Origin: Kangiella taiwanensis
GTDB lineage: Bacteria > Pseudomonadota > Gammaproteobacteria > Enterobacterales > Kangiellaceae
Length of the DNA: 64,000 nt
Assembly: GCF_020005165.1 (NCBI RefSeq)
Contig: NZ_JAHCLT010000002.1
Location: 186,001-250,000, forward strand
Reading direction: 5' to 3'
Part shown: in pieces, positions 34,380-40,380 of the stretch
How the letters are laid out: the number at the start of each line of letters is the position of its first letter
How positions within the stretch are numbered: position 1 is the stretch's first letter
The notes under the pieces: model-generated
The model's database searches: none
What the model was told of the DNA's origin: nothing
The model's input: the letters and a program-made list of their open reading frames with translations, nothing else
Made by a program: the position numbers and the translations under genes

Positions 34380-35144
34380 ATGATACGCATGTCTGTTCTA
34401 ATTTTTGTCGCTCTGCTTTCACTACTAGCCTGTCAAGACCGCCCCAATAAAAAGCAAGATACCAGCTTCTATAATTTGCTAGGAGACGTTAAATCAGTCC
34501 ATCATGTGTTCGACTATAGTGAACTCGACGACCAAAGCAATATATTCGCAAATCAATCAATGCGCGCAGTCTTTAATGAACAAGGAATGTTAACTGAAAT
34601 GGTTAGTCACTATGTTGATCAAACGAATCCAGAGAGTGCTCCTACAGTAATCGCAAGCCAATACTTGTACGATGACAGTCATAGGCTCATCACCCAATAC
34701 GAAAGGTTTGATAGCGAACACCCAAGTGTTATCAATTTTTTATATAAAGACACAGAAGTTTTACCCTACGCCTCAACAACTCATGATGGCAGCCAAGGTC
34801 AAATGACCAACCTAAAATATGATGAGCGTGGTAATTTAATCTCTGCAATCACCATTTCAAGCGATACTGAGGCTAAGTCTGAATACTACGCCACATACAA
34901 TTCAGACGATCAACTCGTAGAAGCAAAGCGTTTATTCGGGGAAACTTACCACTCGACCACAACCAAGGTATATAACTCTGAGAGCTGGATTAAGTCAGAA
35001 ACTCATAATATCAATGATGACAAGTCAGTATTAACTTATGAATACCTCAAAAGTGACTCGGAGGGTAACTGGCTCAAGAGAAAGTTGATGATGTCTGATA
35101 AAAGTGGCTATGTGATTGAAAATCGTACAATTCTTTATCATTAG
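34380..35144 (+). CDS. Lipoprotein of unknown function with YD/RHS-like strands
   Basis: A 254-residue predicted lipoprotein. The signal peptide ends in a lipobox, LSLLAC, about residue 18, giving an acylated Cys followed by a basic/polar linker. Several short segments of the form 'YDERGNLISA', 'YNSDDQLVEAKR' and 'YLYDDSHRLITQYE' recall the Y-D-x-x-G-(R/Q/N)-L strands of YD/RHS repeats, spaced about 25-45 residues apart. I do not recognise a named family. The ATG at 34380 is chosen because it begins directly at the signal peptide and has AAAGGG upstream. It follows the tRNA-Asn terminator and ends next to a hairpin whose T-run faces the other strand. Confidence 0.75.
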   Translation: MIRMSVLIFVALLSLLACQDRPNKKQDTSFYNLLGDVKSVHHVFDYSELDDQSNIFANQSMRAVFNEQGMLTEMVSHYVDQTNPESAPTVIASQYLYDDSHRLITQYERFDSEHPSVINFLYKDTEVLPYASTTHDGSQGQMTNLKYDERGNLISAITISSDTEAKSEYYATYNSDDQLVEAKRLFGETYHSTTTKVYNSESWIKSETHNINDDKSVLTYEYLKSDSEGNWLKRKLMMSDKSGYVIENRTILYH

Positions 35145-35146
35145 GC

Positions 35147-35174
35147 AAAAAAAAGCCGAGAAATGATTCTCGGC
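35147..35174 (-). terminator. Intrinsic terminator facing the minus strand
   Basis: An eight-base-pair stem GCCGAGAA/TTCTCGGC with loop ATGA (35155-35174). The eight A bases before it on the plus strand (35147-35154) become a T8 tail on the minus strand, while the plus side has no T-run. It is therefore a strong minus-strand terminator, though no minus-strand protein gene lies between it and the HTH gene. It may still slow plus-strand transcription from the lipoprotein gene. Confidence 0.8.
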
Positions 35175-35321
35175 CAAATCCCACCATATAGCTGAAGGAA
35201 AACTGTATCAGAACGTATCTGATTTTCACTTTAATCTTAAGAGTTTACCTATTTTTTCAAGTTTGCTTTATTTGTTGGCAAGACTGTGGTAAAAATAAGT
35301 TACTAGATTAAAGTTCATCTT
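35147..35321 (-). ncRNA. Candidate small RNA, about 175 nt
   Basis: A minus-strand unit without an open frame of note: a promoter-like TTGATT (35356-35351), a 17-base spacer and TAATAT (35333-35328), then about 175 bases ending in the strong terminator at 35147-35174. The palindrome 35333-35348 fills the spacer between -35 and -10. The unit rests on promoter and terminator geometry only. Confidence 0.3.
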
Positions 35322-35332
35322 GGATATATATT

Positions 35333-35348
35333 AATGCATGAATGCATT
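35333..35348. promoter_or_regulatory. 16-bp palindrome, likely operator
   Basis: AATGCAT and ATGCATT arms around a GA centre lie 35 bases before the HTH gene ATG. A site of this kind next to a small Cro-like regulator suggests autoregulation. It also falls within the spacer of the possible minus-strand promoter, so one protein could control both directions. Confidence 0.5.
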
Positions 35349-35383
35349 GAAATCAAGTCAAAATTGCATTGCTGGGATACAAT

Positions 35384-35773
35384 ATGAGTGAAATAATTGA
35401 TCAACTTAAGCAACTTATGAATAATTTTGGTGAAACTGATTATTCGATGCAGCGTAAATCCAATATAAGTCAATCGACGATATACAGAATTTTAGAGCGA
35501 AAGACGACCGACCCCGGTGTTCACAAGATCGATACACTAGCAAGGGCTTTAGGCTTCAGACTGTCGCTCGTACCAATTAATGAAACCACAAGCCAAATAG
35601 ACTATTCATCTGAGGTAGACACTTTAAAGCGTATCATTACTCTGGTGGAGTCTCTAGCAAATGCACGTGGTATTGAACTGACGCCAGAAGAAAAAGCTGA
35701 AATGATTTTATCCAACTATCAAGCCAATAGTTCAAAAGAAGAGCTTGGGATGCGGATAGTTAACTTGAAGTAA
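35384..35773 (+). CDS. Small XRE/Cro-type HTH regulator
   Basis: A 129-residue protein with an N-terminal Cro/C1-like helix-turn-helix at about residues 8-65: DYSMQRKSNISQSTIYRILE, then DPGVHKIDTLARALGFRL. The C-terminal half (about 75-125) is charged and helical, probably for dimerisation. No toxin-like partner is adjacent. The ATG at 35384 has GGGAT ten bases upstream; an in-frame TTG at 35369 is less likely. A palindrome 35 bases upstream is a probable operator, and a bidirectional terminator follows at 35797-35826. Confidence 0.82.
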   Translation: MSEIIDQLKQLMNNFGETDYSMQRKSNISQSTIYRILERKTTDPGVHKIDTLARALGFRLSLVPINETTSQIDYSSEVDTLKRIITLVESLANARGIELTPEEKAEMILSNYQANSSKEELGMRIVNLK

Positions 35774-35796
35774 AGAGTTAAACTCTTAGTATTAAA

Positions 35797-35826
35797 AAAT
35801 AGCGCCTGAATGGCGCTATTTTTTTG
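35797..35826. terminator. Bidirectional intrinsic terminator
   Basis: A ten-base-pair stem AAATAGCGCC/GGCGCTATTT with loop TGAAT has T-runs on both sides (TTTTTTT on plus; an A-run before it on plus for the minus strand). It ends the HTH gene and, from the other side, module copy A. Confidence 0.9.
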
Positions 35827-35833
35827 TATACCG

Positions 35834-36229
35834 CTAAATTCTTGTTAGCGACGTAATATCACTACTCCCTGAGCTTTTAGCGCGTACAGGCCTCAAAAAG
35901 CCTTTAGACTGTATAATCTTTCTATTCTTACGCTCGAACTCTTCTAGTTTCTGATTCCAAACTAGAATTTCTCGCAGTTTATCTTTCTCGCTTAAATTAC
36001 TTGTCTCAATCTGTGAGTACTCTTGCAACAAACGCAAAGCCATAATGTCCGCTCTACGAAAAGCAGACAGGTCCACTATATTCCCCTCTTCTTCAAAAAG
36101 GGAACTACTAGAAAACTCTGAACTAGAGAGTTCTTCGCTTTTGTTTCGATAAGCCTTTAGAATTAGCCAAAACAGCGCTGCTGCGAACGCTGCTAACACT
36201 AAACCGTAGGCCAAAAATAGTGATGCCAT
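35834..36229 (-). CDS. Unknown single-span protein, module copy A, third gene
   Basis: A 131-residue protein not recognised as a known family. An N-terminal membrane span (about 4-24, LFLAYGLVLAAFAAALFWLI) is followed by KAYRNK, a Ser/Glu-rich linker, and a charged helical cytoplasmic part that is identical to copy B (37395-37787) over LLQEYSQIETSNLSEKD through FERKNRKIIQS. The first 107 bases overlap, in another frame, the 3' end of the preceding membrane-protein gene. Aligned by eye with copy B, the region after the overlap differs at 34 of 151 bases yet keeps the amino acids, so the protein is under purifying selection. Confidence 0.8.
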   Translation of the reverse strand: MASLFLAYGLVLAAFAAALFWLILKAYRNKSEELSSSEFSSSSLFEEEGNIVDLSAFRRADIMALRLLQEYSQIETSNLSEKDKLREILVWNQKLEEFERKNRKIIQSKGFLRPVRAKSSGSSDITSLTRI

Positions 36230-36716
36230 TGAGCTGCTTACCTATAAGAAAGACAAGTTGTTTTAAAATCGGTATTAAAAGAACCATCACAATACAAAAG
36301 TTTACCGCCTGTAAGGCATAGGCTTGAGTATTGCCGACGAGATTGAATTCAGTAAAATGCCGCTCAACATAACGGCCTAAACTGAAAGAAATTGCTACGA
36401 GCGTTAAAACACAAATGGCAAATTCTTCTTTTAATACTCTCCCTGAAATCACGGCCCTAGTTGCCACATATAACAAAATTAAAATATCTGTAATCATCCA
36501 GGTGATGTACCAGATATAGATAGCAATTTCATGAGACCTTAATGCTGGACTGATCGCCCAGTTAACAAACTGAACGATCACTAAAAACATGCAAAAGCTC
36601 ACTAAGCGCTTCTGCTTAGTGAGCATTAAGTGCATAAATAAACACCCCACCAAAGATAAAGTAAAAATATCCTTCAGTGGCTGCCAAAGATTTAGGTCTA
36701 AGACAAAGTTAAACAA
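36123..36716 (-). CDS. Unknown polytopic membrane protein, module copy A, second gene
   Basis: A 197-residue protein with about five hydrophobic segments: around 18-32, 38-57, 66-87, 98-115 and 130-155. A basic C-terminal tail reads GLRFSVSSVRSSAVLAN and ends SKQKRRTL. Conserved with copy B: LVGCLF, KRLVSFC, YIWYITWMITDILILLYVA, GR-(Y/F)-VERHFTEF, LNGITIFGLRFSVSS. I do not recognise the family. The start appears to be TTG at 36716, directly after an in-frame stop, with GAGGA and AGG upstream; copy B also begins at an equivalent TTG. The last 107 bases overlap the downstream gene. Confidence 0.72.
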   Translation of the reverse strand: MFNFVLDLNLWQPLKDIFTLSLVGCLFMHLMLTKQKRLVSFCMFLVIVQFVNWAISPALRSHEIAIYIWYITWMITDILILLYVATRAVISGRVLKEEFAICVLTLVAISFSLGRYVERHFTEFNLVGNTQAYALQAVNFCIVMVLLIPILKQLVFLIGKQLNGITIFGLRFSVSSVRSSAVLANSKGLSKQKRRTL

Positions 36717-36841
36717 TTACCTGTGTTCCTCTACTCTACGTAGGTTTAGTCTTCAACAAATCCTAACAAACACAAAGTTTTAAACAAAAGAGGAAACAGC
36801 AATTTGTACAATATCTAACTGTTTAACTGGTCTCTACATCG

Positions 36842-37000
36842 TTAGTCACGCTTAGTTTTGTCAGGATCCTCTTCCGGCTCCCCTCCACCGTTACCAGTGT
36901 AGACTTCAAGCGCAACTTCTTGCTCAAAAAGTATAGGTTGTTGAATTTCTTGAGGTTGTACCATAGATAAATAACAGATCATTGCGATAGATTCAAACAT
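36842..37000 (-). CDS. 52-residue peptide, module copy A, first gene
   Basis: A short frame with a strong ribosome site (GGAGG, nine bases before ATG). The peptide begins MFESIAMICYLSMVQPQ, continues through VALEVYTGNGGGEPEEDP and ends TKRD. Copy B encodes a 52-residue partner with the same first 22 residues and the same Gly-rich, acidic tail. The first 66 bases of the two copies differ at one base. A weakly hydrophobic N-terminus with one Cys and an acidic C-terminus is all that can be seen. A 125-base spacer separates it from the next gene in this copy. Function unknown; a secreted or leader peptide is possible. Confidence 0.75.
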   Translation of the reverse strand: MFESIAMICYLSMVQPQEIQQPILFEQEVALEVYTGNGGGEPEEDPDKTKRD

Positions 37001-37090
37001 AATTAAATGCCTCCAACAGTAGTTACATCAATAAAAAGTGATTTGAAATAAAATAATTCATGGATCACGAAAGGCGTTATCCAGATTTGG

Positions 37091-37216
37091 TTACCATAAC
37101 TTATTGGTTTGTAACACTATTATTATGATAAAGAACAAGTGTTATGGGTTTTGCTGATTAAATATTAATCAATATAATTAAATAAAAGCGTGAAGTAAAT
37201 TTTACATTTGATAAAT
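37091..37216. repeat. Conserved upstream block, copy A
   Basis: Aligns with 38531-38656 at a constant offset of 1440. Identical sub-blocks are TTACCATAACTTATTG, GTTATGGGTT, AATATTAATCAATATA, and a 28-base stretch at 37189-37216 containing GTAAATTTTAC. CCATAAC (37094-37100) and GTTATGG (37141-37147) are inverted with respect to each other, 40 bases apart. The block lies 91-216 bases before the peptide gene and probably carries promoter and operator sites. Confidence 0.75.
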
Positions 37217-37341
37217 GTTACTTATTATTATATTTCGATTTTGTATTTAGCTAACCCATTGAAATAAATAGTCATTTATGCATTACCCGCAATGCGCAAA
37301 CCCCTTAAAAGTATTATCTTTAATAAGTTTTTTTAAGAAAC

Positions 37342-37372
37342 AAAAAAAAGCGCCTTTAGTAAGCGCCTTTTC
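37342..37372 (-). terminator. Probable terminator of module copy B
   Basis: On the minus strand AAG(G)CGC and GCGCTT form a six-base-pair stem with a bulged G, followed by T8 (37349-37342). It lies 22 bases after the copy-B stop. Confidence 0.6.
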
Positions 37373-37394
37373 ATTGCCAGTGTGTGGGGGGGTG

Positions 37395-37787
37395 CTAAAT
37401 GCGTGTCAAGGGGGAAACGCTAGAGGGGCTTACTTTGCCTTGCACGGGGCGTAGGAAGCCTCTGGACTGTATAATTTTTCTGTTTTTGCGCTCGAACTCC
37501 TCCAGTTTTTGGTTCCAGACAAGTATTTCTCTGAGTTTATCCTTTTCTGAAAGGTTGCTGGTTTCAATTTGTGAGTACTCTTGGAGTAGACGCAAAGCGG
37601 TTATATCTGCTCTACGATATGCAGACAGATCAACAATGTTCTCTTCACCACTGAAGAGTGACTCGCCTGAAAATCCGCTATCTAGGGATTCGGCGTTTTT
37701 GTTTCGATAAGCCTTTAGAATCAGCCAGAACAACGCTACTGCGAACGCTGCTAACACTAAACCGTAGGCCAAAAATAGTAATGCCAT
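37395..37787 (-). CDS. Unknown single-span protein, module copy B, third gene
   Basis: A 130-residue paralogue of 35834-36229. Membrane span at about 4-24, then KAYRNK, an acidic/Ser-Gly linker that differs from copy A (ESLDSGFSGESLFSGEEN), the shared IVDLSA-(Y/F)-RRADI segment and the helical part. ATG 37787 is supported by position and by copy A. Its first 110 bases overlap the 3' end of the preceding membrane-protein gene in another frame, as in copy A. Confidence 0.8.
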   Translation of the reverse strand: MALLFLAYGLVLAAFAVALFWLILKAYRNKNAESLDSGFSGESLFSGEENIVDLSAYRRADITALRLLQEYSQIETSNLSEKDKLREILVWNQKLEEFERKNRKIIQSRGFLRPVQGKVSPSSVSPLTRI

Positions 37788-38277
37788 TTAGGTGTTTCCC
37801 TGCTAATAATACTAGTTGTTTAATCACTGGGGCAGTAAGAACAATAATAATACAGATGTTTACCGCCGGTAACGCATACGCTTGCAAACCTTTAATCAGG
37901 CTAAACTCTGTAAAGTGTCTCTCTACAAAGCGACCTATATAAAATGCAATGGCTATCGTTGTGAATATACTCACCGCCATTTCTTCTTTTGTAATTTTGT
38001 TGGTTACTACAGCCTGAAATGCGACATACAGTAAAATCAATATGTCTGTAATCATCCAAGTAATATACCAAATGTACTTACCCTCTCCATGCTCCATCAG
38101 CCACGGGGACAAATTCCAATTGAGGAATTGAACCACTACCAAGAATGCACAAAAGCTCACCAAGCGTTTCCGCTTGGTGAAGAGTAAATGCAAAAACAAG
38201 CATCCAACCAAACATAAAGTAAAAGTGTTTGTAATGAAGCCAGTTAAGTTTAATTCATTTACGAAGTTTGTGATCAA
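37678..38277 (-). CDS. Unknown polytopic membrane protein, module copy B, second gene
   Basis: A 199-residue paralogue of 36123-36716 with the same five-segment layout and the same basic tail (SSVRSSVVLADSKGLSKQKRR). The start is TTG at 38277 with AAGGA about eight bases upstream, inside the end of the peptide gene. In this copy the peptide and this gene are in the same frame, separated only by one TGA and one sense codon. No catalytic motif is evident: I looked for the His/Cys pair of AgrB-type peptidases and the Ser/His pair of rhomboids and found neither. Confidence 0.75.
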   Translation of the reverse strand: MITNFVNELNLTGFITNTFTLCLVGCLFLHLLFTKRKRLVSFCAFLVVVQFLNWNLSPWLMEHGEGKYIWYITWMITDILILLYVAFQAVVTNKITKEEMAVSIFTTIAIAFYIGRFVERHFTEFSLIKGLQAYALPAVNICIIIVLTAPVIKQLVLLAGKHLNGITIFGLRFSVSSVRSSVVLADSKGLSKQKRRIPR

Positions 38278-38280
38278 ATA

Positions 38281-38439
38281 TCAATCCTTCTTACTTGTCG
38301 TAGGATCTTCTTCTGGCTCTCCACCAGAGCCTCCTGTGTATACTTCAAGCGCAACTTCCTTCGGTTCAAACAAAGGTTGTTGAATTTCTTGAGGTTGTAC
38401 CATAGATAAATAGCAGATCATTGCGATAGATTCAAACAT
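38281..38439 (-). CDS. 52-residue peptide, module copy B, first gene
   Basis: Partner of 36842-37000. It begins MFESIAMICYLSMVQPQ, carries VALEVYTGGSGGEPEEDP near the end and closes TTSKKD. AGAGG lies nine bases upstream of the ATG. The C-terminal third is more variable between copies than the N-terminal part, but length (52) and the charge pattern are kept. It ends three bases before the TTG start of the membrane-protein gene, in the same frame. Confidence 0.75.
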   Translation of the reverse strand: MFESIAMICYLSMVQPQEIQQPLFEPKEVALEVYTGGSGGEPEEDPTTSKKD

Positions 38440-38530
38440 AATTAAGTACCTCTAACAGTAGTTATTTAGGAAAAAATACGATATAAAACAAAATTAATAA
38501 TGGATAGCAAAATGCGCATCCGCCTAGTCG

Positions 38531-38656
38531 TTACCATAACTTATTGCTTTTTAACGATATTATTATTTTAAAGAACGGGCGTTATGGGTTTCTTTGTATA
38601 AATATTAATCAATATAGTTTAATAAAAACGTGAAGTAAATTTTACATTTGATAAAT
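38531..38656. repeat. Conserved upstream block, copy B, shared with the rhombosortase gene
   Basis: Second copy of the block at 37091-37216, with the same inverted CCATAAC/GTTATGG pair. It lies between the divergent peptide gene (minus) and rhombosortase gene (plus, start 38664), ending eight bases before the latter, so it should hold the control sites of both. Confidence 0.75.
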
Positions 38657-38663
38657 AATAGTT

Positions 38664-39284
38664 ATGAGAAATTTTTTTTATAGATACGCTATCCCTTTGA
38701 TTTTAAGTCATATTTGCATTATTCTCATATTTGCATTACCCCAGTTAAATTCATGGATGGAGTACAATCGCTCGGCAGTAAACTCAGGTGAATTTTGGCG
38801 CTTGGTGACACCCAACTTTGTTCATTTAGGAGTCCGTCATACTCTTCTCAATTTAGCCGGGTTGTGGTTTACCATGGCGCTATTTATAAACTTGCTCAAG
38901 AATACTGATTGGTTAATTTGGTTCACTCTTCTTTTTGTTGGGAATATCCTTGGGCTGCATTTGTGGGTTCCCTCATTAGAGCAATATGTTGGAATGTCAG
39001 GAGCCCTTTATGGCTTAATCGCTGGCGCAGCTGTAGCTGAGTTGCGTCTAGGAATAAAACTGAGCGGCCTTTTACTGATCATAGTTGGCTTGAAGATTTT
39101 CATTCCTCAATTTATTGGTGAGGAAAGTAGCTACAACGAGTGGTTGGGTGGCAATGTTATTGAGGAAGCCCATATCATAGGCTTTATTCAAGGTTTAATA
39201 TTGGGTTTAGTTTGGCCAAAGAGTCGCCTTAACAAACCGAACTCAATAAAGGCCAAACTAAACAATGATAATAAACCCGCCTAA
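38664..39284 (+). CDS. rrtA: Rhombosortase (GlyGly-CTERM-processing rhomboid protease)
   Basis: A 206-residue polytopic inner-membrane serine protease of the rhomboid fold. Family features in order: GEFWRLVTPNFVHLGVRHTLLNLAGL (about 42-67), the catalytic Ser motif VGMSGALYGL (about 109-118), and the catalytic His in EEAHIIGFIQGL (about 167-178). The short length, with six spans and a Lys/Asn-rich tail, fits rhombosortases, which cleave proteins that carry a C-terminal GlyGly-CTERM tag. No tagged substrate is visible in this window. It is divergent from module copy B and overlaps comEA convergently by four bases. The subfamily call rests on motif spacing; a general rhomboid is the alternative. 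Confidence 0.78.
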   Translation: MRNFFYRYAIPLILSHICIILIFALPQLNSWMEYNRSAVNSGEFWRLVTPNFVHLGVRHTLLNLAGLWFTMALFINLLKNTDWLIWFTLLFVGNILGLHLWVPSLEQYVGMSGALYGLIAGAAVAELRLGIKLSGLLLIIVGLKIFIPQFIGEESSYNEWLGGNVIEEAHIIGFIQGLILGLVWPKSRLNKPNSIKAKLNNDNKPA

Positions 39285-39586
39285 ATGCTTATCTTGGCAC
39301 GGTTTTTTTCAAGTGTTTTAGCACCAATACCCTTAACCGCTGTTAATTCGTCAATCGACTTAAATGGACCGAACTTTTGTCGGTAGTCAATGATTGCCTG
39401 AGCTTTTTTCAGACCAACACCTTTTAACACAGCTGCAAGCTGACTAGAACTCGCCGTATTAATATTGACCTGAGACAGTTTCTGCTGGCTTTGACTTTTT
39501 GGAGTTCTCTCAACCTTATCTTGAGCTACTAGGTTTTGACTGAACAAACAGGTAAGTACGATTGCAAGTGATGCAAAAAATTTCAT
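39281..39586 (-). CDS. comEA: ComEA-like helix-hairpin-helix DNA-binding protein
   Basis: A 101-residue exported protein. A signal peptide ends near residue 21 (SQNLVAQD), followed by a short linker and two helix-hairpin-helix motifs: VNINTASSSQLAAVLKGVGLKKA and FGPFKSIDELTAVKGIGAKTLE. ComEA-type proteins bind incoming DNA in the periplasm during natural transformation. Pseudomonas carries a comEA-like gene at the same place next to tRNA-Asn. Confidence 0.92.
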   Translation of the reverse strand: MKFFASLAIVLTCLFSQNLVAQDKVERTPKSQSQQKLSQVNINTASSSQLAAVLKGVGLKKAQAIIDYRQKFGPFKSIDELTAVKGIGAKTLEKNRAKISI

Positions 39587-39611
39587 TCTTTAATCTCCTT
39601 ATTAGAACAAT

Positions 39612-39640
39612 CCCTTGTTGGCGACAACCGCCAACAAGGG
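39612..39640 (-). terminator. Strong hairpin between pyrF and comEA
   Basis: A perfect twelve-base-pair stem CCCTTGTTGGCG/CGCCAACAAGGG with a five-base loop, followed on the minus strand by ATTGTTCT. It probably ends the lapA-lapB-pyrF transcript, though the T-run is interrupted. Confidence 0.65.
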
Positions 39641-39664
39641 GAGATTAATCGAGACGGATAACTG

Positions 39665-40366
39665 TTACAAGTGGCTTACGATAGAATCAGAGATATCGCA
39701 CAAGGCTTGGTAAGGATTGTTTGCTTGGGTGATGGGGCGGCCGATAACTAAGTAATCAGAACCTGCATTTAATGCTTGTGACGGTGTCATGATACGGCTC
39801 TGATCGCCCTTATCACTTCCCTCTGGACGAATGCCTGGCGTTATCAACTTAAAATCTTTCCCGCATTGCTGCTTGAGTTGCTTAGCTTCCCATGAGGAAC
39901 ACACCACTCCATCCAGACCTGAATCTCTGCTCATTTGGGCCAGGTGCGCAACTTGCTCCGCTAAGCCACGTTGATAACCTAACTCGCTAAAAACTTGTTC
40001 ATTCATGCTTGTTAACATGGTTACTGCAATTAATAGCGGTTTGTTTTCTTCGTGCTCAAGTGCTTCTCTTGCCTTTTCCATCATCACTCTGCCACCCGAC
40101 GCATGGACATTAATCATCCATACCCCAAGCTTTGCTGCTGCTTGGCAAGCTTTGGCAACCGTGTTCGGGATATCGTGAAACTTTAAATCAAGAAACACAT
40201 TATAGCCTTTGGCTACCAACTCTTTGACAAAATCAGGACCAAATAACGTAAACATTTCTTTGCCGACTTTAAGTCCGCAAAGCTTTGGATTTAACTGCTC
40301 TACAAGCGCGAGAGCTTCCTTTTTATCATTATAATCAAGTGCGACTAAAATTTTTGGTTCAGACAT
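39665..40366 (-). CDS. pyrF: Orotidine 5'-phosphate decarboxylase
   Basis: Last step of UMP synthesis. The catalytic D-x-K-x-x-D appears as LDLKFHDIPNT at about residues 59-69, and the phosphate-binding end TPGIRPEGSDKGDQ and YLVIGRPITQA are typical. At 233 residues it is full length. It follows lapB by 14 bases, the arrangement seen in E. coli (lapAB-pyrF). Confidence 0.97.
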   Translation of the reverse strand: MSEPKILVALDYNDKKEALALVEQLNPKLCGLKVGKEMFTLFGPDFVKELVAKGYNVFLDLKFHDIPNTVAKACQAAAKLGVWMINVHASGGRVMMEKAREALEHEENKPLLIAVTMLTSMNEQVFSELGYQRGLAEQVAHLAQMSRDSGLDGVVCSSWEAKQLKQQCGKDFKLITPGIRPEGSDKGDQSRIMTPSQALNAGSDYLVIGRPITQANNPYQALCDISDSIVSHL

Positions 40367-40380
40367 GACTTACCTATTTA

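Larger units (their letters stand above)
37001..37394. other. Non-coding region between module copies A and B
   Basis: A 394-base AT-rich stretch. It holds the upstream region of copy A, of which 37091-37216 is repeated upstream of copy B, and the terminator of copy B at 37342-37372. Around 37216-37340 I see nothing beyond AT-rich sequence. A GTGTGGGGGGG tract at 37382-37392 directly precedes the copy-B stop region. Confidence 0.7.

Noticed and set aside
35384-35773. HTH protein as the antitoxin of a toxin-antitoxin pair
   Set aside because: No small toxin-like gene is adjacent on the same strand; the next genes are on the other strand behind a bidirectional terminator.
37342-37372. Short direct repeats AAGCGCCTT as the start of a CRISPR-like array
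   Set aside because: Only two units occur with no regular spacer, and they fold as a bulged hairpin with a T-run, fitting a terminator. No CRISPR array or cas gene was seen in the window.
36842-38439. Peptide/membrane-protein module as an AgrD/AgrB quorum-sensing pair
   Set aside because: The small peptide with an acidic tail and a membrane protein of about 200 residues recall AgrD/AgrB, but the membrane protein lacks the His and Cys catalytic motif region of AgrB and the peptide has no matching core. I keep the function open.
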